Assembly: GCA_947478005.1 (NCBI GenBank)
Contig: CANJVG010000003.1
Span: forward strand, 1-64,000
Origin: Bacteroidota bacterium
GTDB lineage: Bacteria > Bacteroidota > Bacteroidia > Chitinophagales > LD1
DNA: 64,000 nt
Direction of reading: 5' to 3'
The notes beneath the pieces are model-generated. The model was not told the DNA's origin. It did no database searches and saw only the letters and a list, made by a program, of their open reading frames with translations. How positions within the stretch are numbered: the stretch's first letter is position 1; each line of letters begins with the position of its first letter. The position numbers were made by a program, and so were the translations under genes. Positions 44,550-54,300 of the stretch are shown here, piece after piece.

Positions 44550-47522
44550 ATGTTTCCTTGTTTCGCGCAGATGCTTTTACGAGTTACAAATTTCAAATCA
44601 CTAATTGGTGCGCCCCGCATTTGGGTTTGTCTCGTGTCTTGTGTCTTGTGTCTTGTGTCAAGCTCCCAAAATCCCGATTTCGTGAACTGGAAAACCGACA
44701 AGGCTTGCATCGCCTGGGTTGATTCGGTTTACAAGCAACTTTCGGTAGAAGAAAAAATCGGGCAGTTCTTCATGCTGCCGGCCTACACCGAGGGAAAATC
44801 CTACAACATGGATTCCGTATTGCTCTGGATGAAACAAGGAAAAGCCGGAGGAGTAATTTTTTTTAAAGGAAAACCCGAAGCAGAAGCCGAATGGACCAAT
44901 AAAATTCAGGACTCCACCAAGGTCAAAAGTTTTATTGCCATTGATGGCGAATGGGGATTGGCCATGCGCATTGATTCAACGATTTCGTTTCCGCATCAAA
45001 TTGCACTCGGAGCGGTGGCCGACAATAAATTGATTTATGAAATGGGCCGCGAGATTGGTCGCGAGTGCAAGCGCATTGGAATCAACATCAACTTTGCTCC
45101 CGATGTGGATGTCAACAACAATCCGAACAACCCCGTTATCAATGACCGAAGTTTTGGCGAAGACAAATACAAAGTAGCGCTCAAGGGCATTGAATATTCC
45201 AATGGTATGCAGGATGAAGGTGTGCTCGCTTGCGCCAAACATTTTCCGGGACATGGTGATGTAAATACTGATTCACATTTCGATTTGCCGCTGATAACAA
45301 AAAGCGCAGCAGCTTTTGATTCGCTGGAATTTTATCCTTTCAAAATTCTTTTCAAAAATAATGTGGGCAGTGCTATGGTTGCTCACCTCAATGTGCCCGC
45401 TTTAGATTCCACCAACACACCCGCTTCGCTTTCCTATCGTATTGCCACAAACTATTTGCACGACACACTTGGATTCAATGGCTTAGTTTTTTCCGATGCA
45501 TTGAACATGAAAGGCGTTGCCAAATACTACAAGCCGGGCACCGTTGATTCGATGGCCTTCATGGCGGGCTGCGACATTCTGGTGTTCAGCGAAGATGCTT
45601 CGAAAGGAATTGAAAAAATAAAAGCCTCTGTTGACAGCGAATGTATTTCGCTGTATGAACTGGAGTTGCGTGTAAAAAAAGTGCTGGCTTACAAATACAA
45701 ACTTGGTTTGAATAAACCGCAGCACGTTAACCTCGAAAACCTGCGCGATGATTTGAATAACGCTAAAGCAAAAATGCTTCGCCAGCAATTATTCGAACGG
45801 GCCATTACTATAGCGGCTAATCAGAACAACCTTTTGCCATTTAAGGATTGGAACTATCGAAAAGTGGCTTCGCTTTCTATTGGCAACAACGGCACTTCGC
45901 AGTTTCAACAGCACATCAATAATTTTGAAGAACTAGATTTTTTCAATCAGCCATTGGAGCACAACGAAAGCACCTTTACTTCTTTGCTCGATACGCTTGC
46001 TACCTACGATTTAGTGATTGTTGACTTGCATGGTATGATTCGCGCAGCGGGCAAGAATTATAATGTTACGGAGGAAACCAGAAAGTTTGTAGAAGCCCTT
46101 ACCGGGCGAACAAAAGTAGTGTTGTGTGTATTCGGAAACCCTTATTCCCTGAAATACTTCGAATACATTCCGTGGATTGTGGAAGCTTATGAAGATAATG
46201 ATGCCACCAACCTTGCAGCAGCGAATGCATTGTTCGGTTCGGAAAGGGTTTCGGGGAAGTTGCCCGTTACTGCATCCGCAACTTTTCCAGCAGGTAGCGG
46301 CTTTGTAACAGACAGTATTTATCGTTTAAAAATTACATCGCCTGAAGAAGTTGGAATTCAAACTGCTGCTCTGAAAAAAGTGGACGACATTATTCAACAT
46401 GGAATTGAGAACAAGGCCTTTCCGGGCTGTCAGTTGTTAGTCGCTAAGGACGGCAAGGTGATTTGGAATAAAAGCTACGGCACAAAATTTTATGAGTTGC
46501 CAGATGACAAGGTGAAGCCTGCTGATTTGTATGACATTGCTTCCATTACAAAGGTTGCTGCGACAACCTTATCGGTGATGAAATTATGCGAGCAGAAGAA
46601 AATCAATCTTGATAAAACAGTTGGTGATTATCTCGATTTACCCAAAGATGGCACCATCAAGAATCTGAAACTAAAAGATGTGCTTACGCATCAGGCCGGT
46701 CTGAAAGCATTCTTTATGTTCTACAAAAACACAATTGACAGCAACTTCGAAAAGTATTATCGCAGAAAAGCAGATTCTACTTTCTCAGTGCGTGTAGCCG
46801 ATTCACTTTTTATCCGCAATGACTATCCTGATACGATGTGGAGCATTATCAATCACTCTGCAGTAGATGAGCACCCCAAATATGTTTACAGCGATAATGA
46901 CTTCTACATTCTTCAAAAAGTTGTAGAGAAAGTATCGGGCAAAAAACTGGATGCTTTTGTAAATGATAATTTCTATCGGCCAATGGGCTTAACCCGAATT
47001 GGTTTTAAGCCGTTGGATAAGTATCCGTACGAAAGAATAATGCCTACCGAAAATGATTCTGCTTTTCGCAAGCAAGTGGTTCGTGGTTATGTACACGACC
47101 CGGGTTCAGCCATGTATGGAGGTGTTGCAGGACATGCCGGAGTTTTCAGCAATGCTTTTGATTTAGCTGCTCTCTTTCAAATGTTGCTGAACAACGGAAC
47201 TTACAACAGAAAAAGATTTTTGGATTCATGTACGATTCACAACTTCACTTCCCGCCAATCAAAAATTTCGCGCAGAGGTTATGGCTTTGACAAGCCCGAA
47301 CCGGATGTGAGCAAGCCTTCACCTTGCTATGATGGTGTTCCTCTTTCTGCTTTCGGGCATACGGGCTTTACAGGCACCTGTGTTTGGAGCGACCCCGAAA
47401 ACAACCTCACCTATATTTTCCTGAGCAATCGGGTCTACCCAAATGCCGAAAACAACCAGTTGGTGAAGATGAATATCCGCACCGATCTGCAGGAAGTGAT
47501 TTATAAAGCGATTGGGAAGTAA
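44550..47522 (+). CDS. Glycoside hydrolase family 3 (NagZ-like) N-domain fused to C-terminal serine hydrolase (beta-lactamase/PBP-like) domain
   Basis: GH3: AKHFPGHGDVNTDSHFDLPLI, GLVFSDALNMKGVAKYY; serine hydrolase: YDIASITKVAATTLSVMKL (SxTK), YVYSDNDFY, HTGFTGT. Confidence 0.92.
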   Translation: MFPCFAQMLLRVTNFKSLIGAPRIWVCLVSCVLCLVSSSQNPDFVNWKTDKACIAWVDSVYKQLSVEEKIGQFFMLPAYTEGKSYNMDSVLLWMKQGKAGGVIFFKGKPEAEAEWTNKIQDSTKVKSFIAIDGEWGLAMRIDSTISFPHQIALGAVADNKLIYEMGREIGRECKRIGININFAPDVDVNNNPNNPVINDRSFGEDKYKVALKGIEYSNGMQDEGVLACAKHFPGHGDVNTDSHFDLPLITKSAAAFDSLEFYPFKILFKNNVGSAMVAHLNVPALDSTNTPASLSYRIATNYLHDTLGFNGLVFSDALNMKGVAKYYKPGTVDSMAFMAGCDILVFSEDASKGIEKIKASVDSECISLYELELRVKKVLAYKYKLGLNKPQHVNLENLRDDLNNAKAKMLRQQLFERAITIAANQNNLLPFKDWNYRKVASLSIGNNGTSQFQQHINNFEELDFFNQPLEHNESTFTSLLDTLATYDLVIVDLHGMIRAAGKNYNVTEETRKFVEALTGRTKVVLCVFGNPYSLKYFEYIPWIVEAYEDNDATNLAAANALFGSERVSGKLPVTASATFPAGSGFVTDSIYRLKITSPEEVGIQTAALKKVDDIIQHGIENKAFPGCQLLVAKDGKVIWNKSYGTKFYELPDDKVKPADLYDIASITKVAATTLSVMKLCEQKKINLDKTVGDYLDLPKDGTIKNLKLKDVLTHQAGLKAFFMFYKNTIDSNFEKYYRRKADSTFSVRVADSLFIRNDYPDTMWSIINHSAVDEHPKYVYSDNDFYILQKVVEKVSGKKLDAFVNDNFYRPMGLTRIGFKPLDKYPYERIMPTENDSAFRKQVVRGYVHDPGSAMYGGVAGHAGVFSNAFDLAALFQMLLNNGTYNRKRFLDSCTIHNFTSRQSKISRRGYGFDKPEPDVSKPSPCYDGVPLSAFGHTGFTGTCVWSDPENNLTYIFLSNRVYPNAENNQLVKMNIRTDLQEVIYKAIGK
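44630..44657. repeat. Heptanucleotide tandem repeat (TCTYGTG x4) in the signal-peptide region of the GH3 fusion
   Basis: TCTCGTG TCTTGTG TCTTGTG TCTTGTG. Confidence 0.92.
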
Positions 47523-47577
47523 ACTTCTCTTCTTACAATCTGTTTACATTCGCTTCGTCTTAAATCAAAAGCTGAAA

Positions 47578-48726
47578 ATGAAAATCGGAATTGTATGTTA
47601 TCCCACTTATGGTGGAAGCGGTGTAGTGGCTACCGAATTAGGAAAGGCCCTTGCCAACAAAGGTCATCAGGTTCATTTTATTACTTATCAGGAGCCTGTT
47701 CGGCTTGATTCTTTTCACGAAAATATTTTTTACCATGAAGTGTCGGCATTAGATTATCCGCTATTTCAATATCAGCCTTATGAAAGCGCGCTGGCGAGTA
47801 AAATTGTAGATGTAGCAAAGTTTGAAAAGCTCGATATTTTGCATGTACATTATGCTATCCCTCATGCGTCTTCTGCTTTAATAGCGCGAAGTATTTTGAA
47901 GGAAAATGGATTTAATCTTCCATTTGTAACCACTTTGCACGGTACGGACATTACGCTCATAGGCAAGGACCCCGGCTACAAACCTGTGGTGGAATATTCC
48001 ATCAACCATAGCGATGGTATTACCTCGGTTTCACAAAGTTTGAAGGATGATACCTACCGTAATTTCAACATTACCCGCGACATTGAAGTGATTCCCAATT
48101 TCATTGATTTTGCCCGATTCAAGAAAACAGATAAAGACCATTTCAAGAAAGCCATTGCACCAAACGGAGAAAAAATTCTGACCCACGTTTCTAACTTTCG
48201 CAAAGTAAAGAGGGTAGAAGATGTGGTATTGATGTTTGATTTAGTGCGTAAGAAAGTTCCTTCTAAACTTTTTCTGGTGGGTGACGGACCCGAGAGAATG
48301 GGCATTGAAATGCTCTGTCGTAGCCTTGGTAATTGCGAAGATGTTCGTTTTTTAGGTAAGCAAGATGCTGTAGAGGAGCTATTGGCCGTTTCTGATTTAT
48401 TCATTTTGCCTTCCGAAACTGAAAGTTTTGGATTAGCGGCTTTGGAAGCTATGGCGGTGGAAGTGCCGGTTATTTCTTCCAATGCCGGTGGAATTCCCGA
48501 AATAAATATTCAGGGCAAAACGGGTTTTATGAGCAATGTGGGCGACTTTGAAGACATGGCTAAGAACGCCATATACATTTTGGAAGATGAAACCAGGCTC
48601 AAAGAATTTAAGAAAGCTGCCCTTGCACACGCCAAAACCTTCGACATTGTAAATGTTCTTCCCCAATATGAAGCTTACTACAACAAAGTCATCAGCTTCT
48701 ACAACGATTTGGACTTCGTGATTTAA
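47578..48726 (+). CDS. bshA: N-acetyl-alpha-D-glucosaminyl L-malate synthase BshA (bacillithiol biosynthesis glycosyltransferase)
   Basis: MKIGIVCYPTYGGSGVVATELGKALANKGHQVHFITYQEPVRL; LPSETESFGLAALEAMA; start at 47578 within ORF 47512..48726. Confidence 0.93.
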   Translation: MKIGIVCYPTYGGSGVVATELGKALANKGHQVHFITYQEPVRLDSFHENIFYHEVSALDYPLFQYQPYESALASKIVDVAKFEKLDILHVHYAIPHASSALIARSILKENGFNLPFVTTLHGTDITLIGKDPGYKPVVEYSINHSDGITSVSQSLKDDTYRNFNITRDIEVIPNFIDFARFKKTDKDHFKKAIAPNGEKILTHVSNFRKVKRVEDVVLMFDLVRKKVPSKLFLVGDGPERMGIEMLCRSLGNCEDVRFLGKQDAVEELLAVSDLFILPSETESFGLAALEAMAVEVPVISSNAGGIPEINIQGKTGFMSNVGDFEDMAKNAIYILEDETRLKEFKKAALAHAKTFDIVNVLPQYEAYYNKVISFYNDLDFVI

Positions 48727-48909
48727 TCATTTATTGCCCCATATTCGTTTAGCGTGTGCCATTCGACACAATCTGCTGGTTAAATAGCTTGTTTTTCAGC
48801 TTTTCGTTGCAGCGAATAATGAATCTAATGAATTGAAGGGTCGGGAGACGGCTTCAGATTAACGGTCCCGCGAAGACAGCCATTATCCAAAACAACTATC
48901 CCCAAAAAA

Positions 48910-48937
48910 AGTCCGCCCCATTTGTATGAAGCGGACT
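48910..48937 (-). terminator. Rho-independent terminator for the sigma-factor gene
   Basis: AGTCCGC...GCGGACT with T-tract on the minus strand. Confidence 0.75.
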
Positions 48938-48958
48938 GTAACAAAAACAATGAAAAAC

Positions 48959-49546
48959 TTATAGCTCGCGTAGAGACACCTGCTGCTCTTCCATCAACTT
49001 GCGCAGCGTTATCAGTGCATAGCGCATTCTTCCCAGGCAGGTATTAAGGGGAGTATTTGTATATTCTGAAACTTCCTTAAAACTGAAGTTGAAAAAATGA
49101 CGAAGAATAACCACCTCCTTTTGTTCTTCAGGCAATTGCTCCATCAAATCTTTCAATTTGGTTTCAAACTTCTCCAACTGAACGTGCTCGTTCATAGGCG
49201 TTTCCTCAAACTTCATGTATTTAAAAACGTCATCACCTTCGCTGGTTACAATTCCCGGATTACGTTTCAGCTTACGGAAATGGTCAATACATAGGTTATA
49301 GGCAATACGGGCGACCCAAGGCGCAAACTTTCCTTCTTCGTTATACTTTCCCCTGCGGAGATAGTCTATCGCCTTGATATAGGTTTCCTGAAAAATATCT
49401 TCGGCCAGATAATTGTCCTTTACCATCAGGTAAATAGACGTGTAAATTTTGTCCTTGTGACGAATAATTAATCGTTCAAGGGCAAGTTCGTTGCCGGCAA
49501 GATACTGGTCTACCAGTTCCTGATCGCTCATTAGTTGAGTGCGCAT
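48959..49546 (-). CDS. RNA polymerase sigma-70 factor, ECF-like
   Basis: LIIRHKDKIYTSIYLMVKDNYLAEDIFQETYIKAIDYLRRG; sigma-4 FSFKEVSEYTNTPLNTCLGRMRYAL. Confidence 0.92.
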   Translation of the reverse strand: MRTQLMSDQELVDQYLAGNELALERLIIRHKDKIYTSIYLMVKDNYLAEDIFQETYIKAIDYLRRGKYNEEGKFAPWVARIAYNLCIDHFRKLKRNPGIVTSEGDDVFKYMKFEETPMNEHVQLEKFETKLKDLMEQLPEEQKEVVILRHFFNFSFKEVSEYTNTPLNTCLGRMRYALITLRKLMEEQQVSLREL

Positions 49547-49845
49547 GGTTTTACGTTTTAGAGTGAAAAAAACGTAGAGATGTTTAGATAGGCAGTTTCT
49601 GTTTTAGTTTTTCAATATCGATTGACCACACTATTTTTTTTGTTCATTAGCCAAAAGCCTTAGCCCATGGACAAATAGTAGCAGTAAATGGTAAATCAGA
49701 GTAGAATTAGCCGATATTGAAACAGAATTTTAATAGAATAAAAAGCCCTAAAAATTAACTTTGCAAATCTTGAAAAACGGAAAGTAGAAGTAGATTGCTA
49801 TAGGACTTGTTTTGATTATTGTAATTCGAATATAAAAAAACAAAA

Positions 49846-52647
49846 TTGAAATCACCAAATAAATTTTCGGCCAGCGAAAAAAAAATATTTATCAAAGGCG
49901 CCCGCGTTCACAATTTGAAGAACGTAGATGTCGAATTGCCGAAGAACAAATTCATCGTTATCACCGGTGTTTCCGGCTCCGGCAAATCCTCCCTCACCAT
50001 TGATACCTTGTTTGCCGAAGGCCAAAGGCGCTATGTCGAATCCCTCTCTTCCTATGCTCGCCAGTTTCTCAATCGAATGGATAAACCTGATGTAGACTAT
50101 ATCAAAGGCCTTTGTCCTGCCATCGCCATAGAACAAAAAGTATCTACCAAAACAACACGCTCCACCGTTGGCTCGCTTACAGAACTATACGATTACCTGC
50201 GCCTTTTGTTCGCGCGCATCGGCAAAACCTATTCGCCCAAAACAGGAGAGCTGGTGATTAAGCACGAAGTAAAAGATGTGGTTGATTTTATTTTCAAACT
50301 AAGCGAGGACGAAAAAGTCTTCATCTACTTTGAAGACAAAGTGCAGAAAGCTTTTGGAGATGATTTGAAACTGCTTTTGCAAAAAGGATTTACCAGAGTA
50401 AAGTTTGGGGATGAAGTGGCAAAGATTGAAGAGTTGCTGGAAGACAAGGATGCATTGAAGAAGAAACAGACTTCGATAAAGGTATTGGTGGACCGTTTAG
50501 TAGTGAAGCATGATGACGAAGATTTAATATCAAGAGCAGCTGACTCGGTTCAAACAGCATTCAGCGAAGGGCATGGCGATTGTGTAATTGAATATGGCGG
50601 GGATAAATCAAAAATGTTCTCCAATAGATTTGAGGCAGATGGAATTTCCTTCGAAGAACCGTCTCCCGATTTTTTCAACTTCAATAATCCTTACGGTGCC
50701 TGCAAAACTTGCGAAGGCTTTGGAACGGTAATGGGCTTGGATGAAGATTTAATTTTCCCTGAAAAAGAATTATCCATTTATGAAGGCGCTGTTGCACCCT
50801 GGAAAAGCGAAAAGATGCAGGAGTGGGCAGAGCCATTAATCAAAAAAGGAATTCTGTTCGACTTCCCAATCCATCGAGCCTACAAAGACCTGGATGAAAA
50901 AGACAAACAGTTGTTATGGGACGGCAACAAATACTTTAAAGGGCTGCATGACTTTTTTAAACATTTAGAAGAGCAGAGTTATAAAATTCAATACCGTGTT
51001 ATGCTTTCGCGCTTTCGCGGAAAAACAACCTGCCCCGATTGTAAGGGCTCGCGCATTCGTAAAGACTCACAGTATGTAAAAATTCAGGACAAGCATATCG
51101 CTCAGCTAATGCTGTTGCCAATAAAAGACCTGCACGCTTTTTTCAAAACAATCAGCCTGACAGAGCAGCAAGCCGAAATCGGCAAACGCATTCTCCTCGA
51201 AATAAACTCACGCTTGCAAACTATGATGGACGTAGGCTTAGGTTATCTGTCTTTAAACCGTTTATCCAATTCGCTTTCCGGAGGCGAAACACAGCGCATC
51301 AATCTCACTCGCTCTATCGGCAGTAACCTTACTTCTTCACTTTATATTTTAGATGAACCAAGTGTGGGTTTGCATCAACGAGACACAGAGAGATTAATAA
51401 AAGTTTTGAAAAATCTTCGCGACTTAGGCAACACGGTGGTGATTGTAGAACACGATGAAGATATAATGAAAGCCAGTGACCACATTGTAGATATGGGCCC
51501 CGAAGCAGGAATCTTTGGAGGCGAAGTAATGTTCAACGGAGTGTCGAAAGATTTGCTGAAATCAAAAACACTCACAGCAAAATATCTCAATGGCGAAATG
51601 GAAATTGCCTATAGCCGTAAAAGAAGAAAGCCATCTAACTGGATAGAGATTATCAGCGCCAGCCAAAACAATTTGAAAAGCATTGATGTAAAAATTCCAC
51701 TTGGAGCCTTAACGGTGGTGAGCGGAGTAAGCGGTTCCGGCAAAACAACTTTGATAAAGAAGATTCTGTATCCCGCATTGATGCGAATGTTCGATAGTGC
51801 TGCTGAAAAGCCAGGAACCTTCCGCGAACTGAAAGGCGACATGCGAAGAATTACTGCGGTGGAAATGATTGACCAGAACCCTTTAGGAAGAAGTTCTCGT
51901 TCTAATCCTGTTACCTACGTAAAATCCTATGATGGTATTCGCGAGTTGTTTGCACGCATGCAGCTTTCCAAGATACGCGGCTACTTGCCGAAAGATTTTT
52001 CCTTCAACGTAGAAGGCGGTCGCTGCGAAACATGTAAGGGAGATGGAGAGGTAATTGTAGAAATGCAGTTCCTGGCCGATGTTCATTTGAAATGCGAAAC
52101 TTGCAATGGAAAAAAATTCAAAGAAGAAGTCTTAGAAGTTCAGTTTAAGGGAAAAAACATTTACGAGGTTTTGGAATTGAGCGTTGACGAATCACTCGAT
52201 TTCTTCCAAGGAGACGAAAGTATTGTCACTAAACTTCTGCCTTTACAAAAAGTAGGTTTGGGATATGTAAAGTTGGGACAATCGAGTTCTACGTTGAGCG
52301 GTGGCGAAGCGCAGAGGGTAAAGTTGGCTTCCTTTCTAAGCAAAGGAGTTGCACCCAATCCAATCCTTTTCATTTTTGATGAACCAACAACGGGATTGCA
52401 TTTCCATGACATCAACAAACTTGTTTCTTCCTTCAATCAATTGATAGAAGTAGGTCATTCGGTAATTGTAATCGAACATAACATGGACGTAATAAAATGT
52501 GCTGACTGGCTGATAGATTTAGGCCCAGAGGGAGGCGATGAGGGTGGCAACCTGGTATATCAGGGTGCACCGGAAGGCATACTTTCCGAAAAATCTTCCT
52601 ATACTGCACATTACCTAAAGGAAAAATTGAACAAAGAATTAAATTGA
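49846..52647 (+). CDS. uvrA: Excinuclease ABC subunit A
   Basis: VITGVSGSGKSSLTIDTLFAEGQRRYVESLSSYARQFL; LSGGETQRINLTRSIG; Cys4 Zn motifs. Confidence 0.97.
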   Translation: MKSPNKFSASEKKIFIKGARVHNLKNVDVELPKNKFIVITGVSGSGKSSLTIDTLFAEGQRRYVESLSSYARQFLNRMDKPDVDYIKGLCPAIAIEQKVSTKTTRSTVGSLTELYDYLRLLFARIGKTYSPKTGELVIKHEVKDVVDFIFKLSEDEKVFIYFEDKVQKAFGDDLKLLLQKGFTRVKFGDEVAKIEELLEDKDALKKKQTSIKVLVDRLVVKHDDEDLISRAADSVQTAFSEGHGDCVIEYGGDKSKMFSNRFEADGISFEEPSPDFFNFNNPYGACKTCEGFGTVMGLDEDLIFPEKELSIYEGAVAPWKSEKMQEWAEPLIKKGILFDFPIHRAYKDLDEKDKQLLWDGNKYFKGLHDFFKHLEEQSYKIQYRVMLSRFRGKTTCPDCKGSRIRKDSQYVKIQDKHIAQLMLLPIKDLHAFFKTISLTEQQAEIGKRILLEINSRLQTMMDVGLGYLSLNRLSNSLSGGETQRINLTRSIGSNLTSSLYILDEPSVGLHQRDTERLIKVLKNLRDLGNTVVIVEHDEDIMKASDHIVDMGPEAGIFGGEVMFNGVSKDLLKSKTLTAKYLNGEMEIAYSRKRRKPSNWIEIISASQNNLKSIDVKIPLGALTVVSGVSGSGKTTLIKKILYPALMRMFDSAAEKPGTFRELKGDMRRITAVEMIDQNPLGRSSRSNPVTYVKSYDGIRELFARMQLSKIRGYLPKDFSFNVEGGRCETCKGDGEVIVEMQFLADVHLKCETCNGKKFKEEVLEVQFKGKNIYEVLELSVDESLDFFQGDESIVTKLLPLQKVGLGYVKLGQSSSTLSGGEAQRVKLASFLSKGVAPNPILFIFDEPTTGLHFHDINKLVSSFNQLIEVGHSVIVIEHNMDVIKCADWLIDLGPEGGDEGGNLVYQGAPEGILSEKSSYTAHYLKEKLNKELN

Positions 52648-52656
52648 TTTTCCTTA

Positions 52657-53697
52657 TTGCAAAAGCATAACGTGAAACGGAGAATACTTAGTTTGTTGCT
52701 TATATTTTTTGCTTGTGCGCATTTGAGCGGGCAGAGCTTTTATGGAGTTGTAAAAAAGGCAGACAGCCTTTCCTCACCTATCTTCCAGGCACAAGTTGAA
52801 GTAATGGAATTGGATAAACCAGCCAATATCTACAAAACCTATTTTGACGGAGGATACAAATTCAACGTCAGTAAAAACCGGACTTACACTATTAAAGTTT
52901 CTTATCCGGGCTATATCGATACAATTTTTACAGTGCAAACCGATAAAGCAGGAAAGCCATTTCCTCCAAACCTGATAGTGAGATTAATGAAGGACGGCAT
53001 GCGGTTAATGGGGAAAATAAGAAGTAGAGAAGAAGAGTTTCCCATTAAAGAAGCCACGATTATTCTAAAGAACGTAATGACAAAGGAGGAATTTTCCATT
53101 ACAACAGGCATTGACGGAGCTTATAATTTCAAACTCGAGTATGAAACCAATTACAAGGTCTCTATTGACAAGCGCTCCACTGGAATACTCAACCATTTTA
53201 AAGACACCAGCTTTTATGTTTCTACCATTGGCTTCAATCTTCCACTTGACTATAAGCTGGATATTTTCCTTGACCCGATTCTAAATCCTGACCCTGAATT
53301 GATAGATCGATATAACTCTATAAAACAACCTTTTCTCGCAAACACAAATCCTACTTCTAAAGAAAAACAAGAAAGGATTTCAAAAGCAAAGGGCTCTGCT
53401 GATAAAATGGAAATCAAACAACCATTTGTTCAGGAAGCGAGTACAAAAGAAGCAGATAACACGGTTTCTAAAATGCAAGAGCAGTTAGAGAAAACAAAAA
53501 GAGAATTAGAAGAACTTAAGAAATTGAATGAAAGCATAAAGAAAAATTCAGGTGGAATCTCTCAGCCTACATCAAACAGGAAAAAGAAAAAGGAAGATGC
53601 TAATCTGGAAGTAGTTATCATCCGTGATGAGCCTGTGAGAAAAGGAACGAAAGAAACAGATAAAATTAGAGGCGTTCAGGATTCTATACCAAGGTGA
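52657..53697 (+). CDS. Protein with carboxypeptidase-regulatory-like domains and C-terminal coiled coil
   Basis: SFYGVVKKADSLSSPIFQAQVEVMELDKPANIYKTYFDGGYKFNV; EEQLEKTKRELEELKKLNESIKKN-type helix. Confidence 0.75.
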   Translation: MQKHNVKRRILSLLLIFFACAHLSGQSFYGVVKKADSLSSPIFQAQVEVMELDKPANIYKTYFDGGYKFNVSKNRTYTIKVSYPGYIDTIFTVQTDKAGKPFPPNLIVRLMKDGMRLMGKIRSREEEFPIKEATIILKNVMTKEEFSITTGIDGAYNFKLEYETNYKVSIDKRSTGILNHFKDTSFYVSTIGFNLPLDYKLDIFLDPILNPDPELIDRYNSIKQPFLANTNPTSKEKQERISKAKGSADKMEIKQPFVQEASTKEADNTVSKMQEQLEKTKRELEELKKLNESIKKNSGGISQPTSNRKKKKEDANLEVVIIRDEPVRKGTKETDKIRGVQDSIPR

Positions 53698-53700
53698 AAA

Positions 53701-54300
53701 CTATTTCCACTCAAAAGTCTTAATCATCTGCTGTAAATCAGCTTTTACAAAACTAAGAACCGGACTCATGCTATCTGCATTGGGTTGGCTATAGAAATAA
53801 AGAGCTCCGCGAATGAAGTGACGATTGGTATCGGTTAAAAAAAACTGAACATTGCTTGCCGCATCGCCTCCTAAGTCATAAAGAATGCCACCTACCCCAT
53901 GCGCATTATCAACTTTAATCTCATCAATGTAATTTGCCTTTTTTGTGTGTTTAAAGGCCATCTTGTGTGCGTCTTCTACCAAATGCTCTAAACTCATAGA
54001 GTCGTTAATATCCTTATATGTTAAATTGATAACACCGTTGAGCGTTGGGAAATAAATATTGAGCCAGCATTGATCGCTTCGAAGTCTTTCGCCAAAATAA
54101 GTTGTGTCTCGTGATACCTTGGTATAAACCGGCTTCTCGAATTTAAATGGACACTCCTGTGGGTCATACAATTCATACTTTCTATCGGGAAAGATTACAC
54201 GGGGATATGCTTTTTGTTTAGGCGTATAATCACCATGGCAAGAGGACAAAATCACTGAACAGAGAGCGCACCATACAGAAAAAAAACGCCTATGCTTCAT
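53701..54300 (-). CDS. gldD: Gliding motility lipoprotein GldD
   Basis: CHGDYTPKQKAYPRVIFPDRKYELYDPQECPFKFEKPVY; next to gldE and ssb. Confidence 0.92.
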   Translation of the reverse strand: MKHRRFFSVWCALCSVILSSCHGDYTPKQKAYPRVIFPDRKYELYDPQECPFKFEKPVYTKVSRDTTYFGERLRSDQCWLNIYFPTLNGVINLTYKDINDSMSLEHLVEDAHKMAFKHTKKANYIDEIKVDNAHGVGGILYDLGGDAASNVQFFLTDTNRHFIRGALYFYSQPNADSMSPVLSFVKADLQQMIKTFEWK

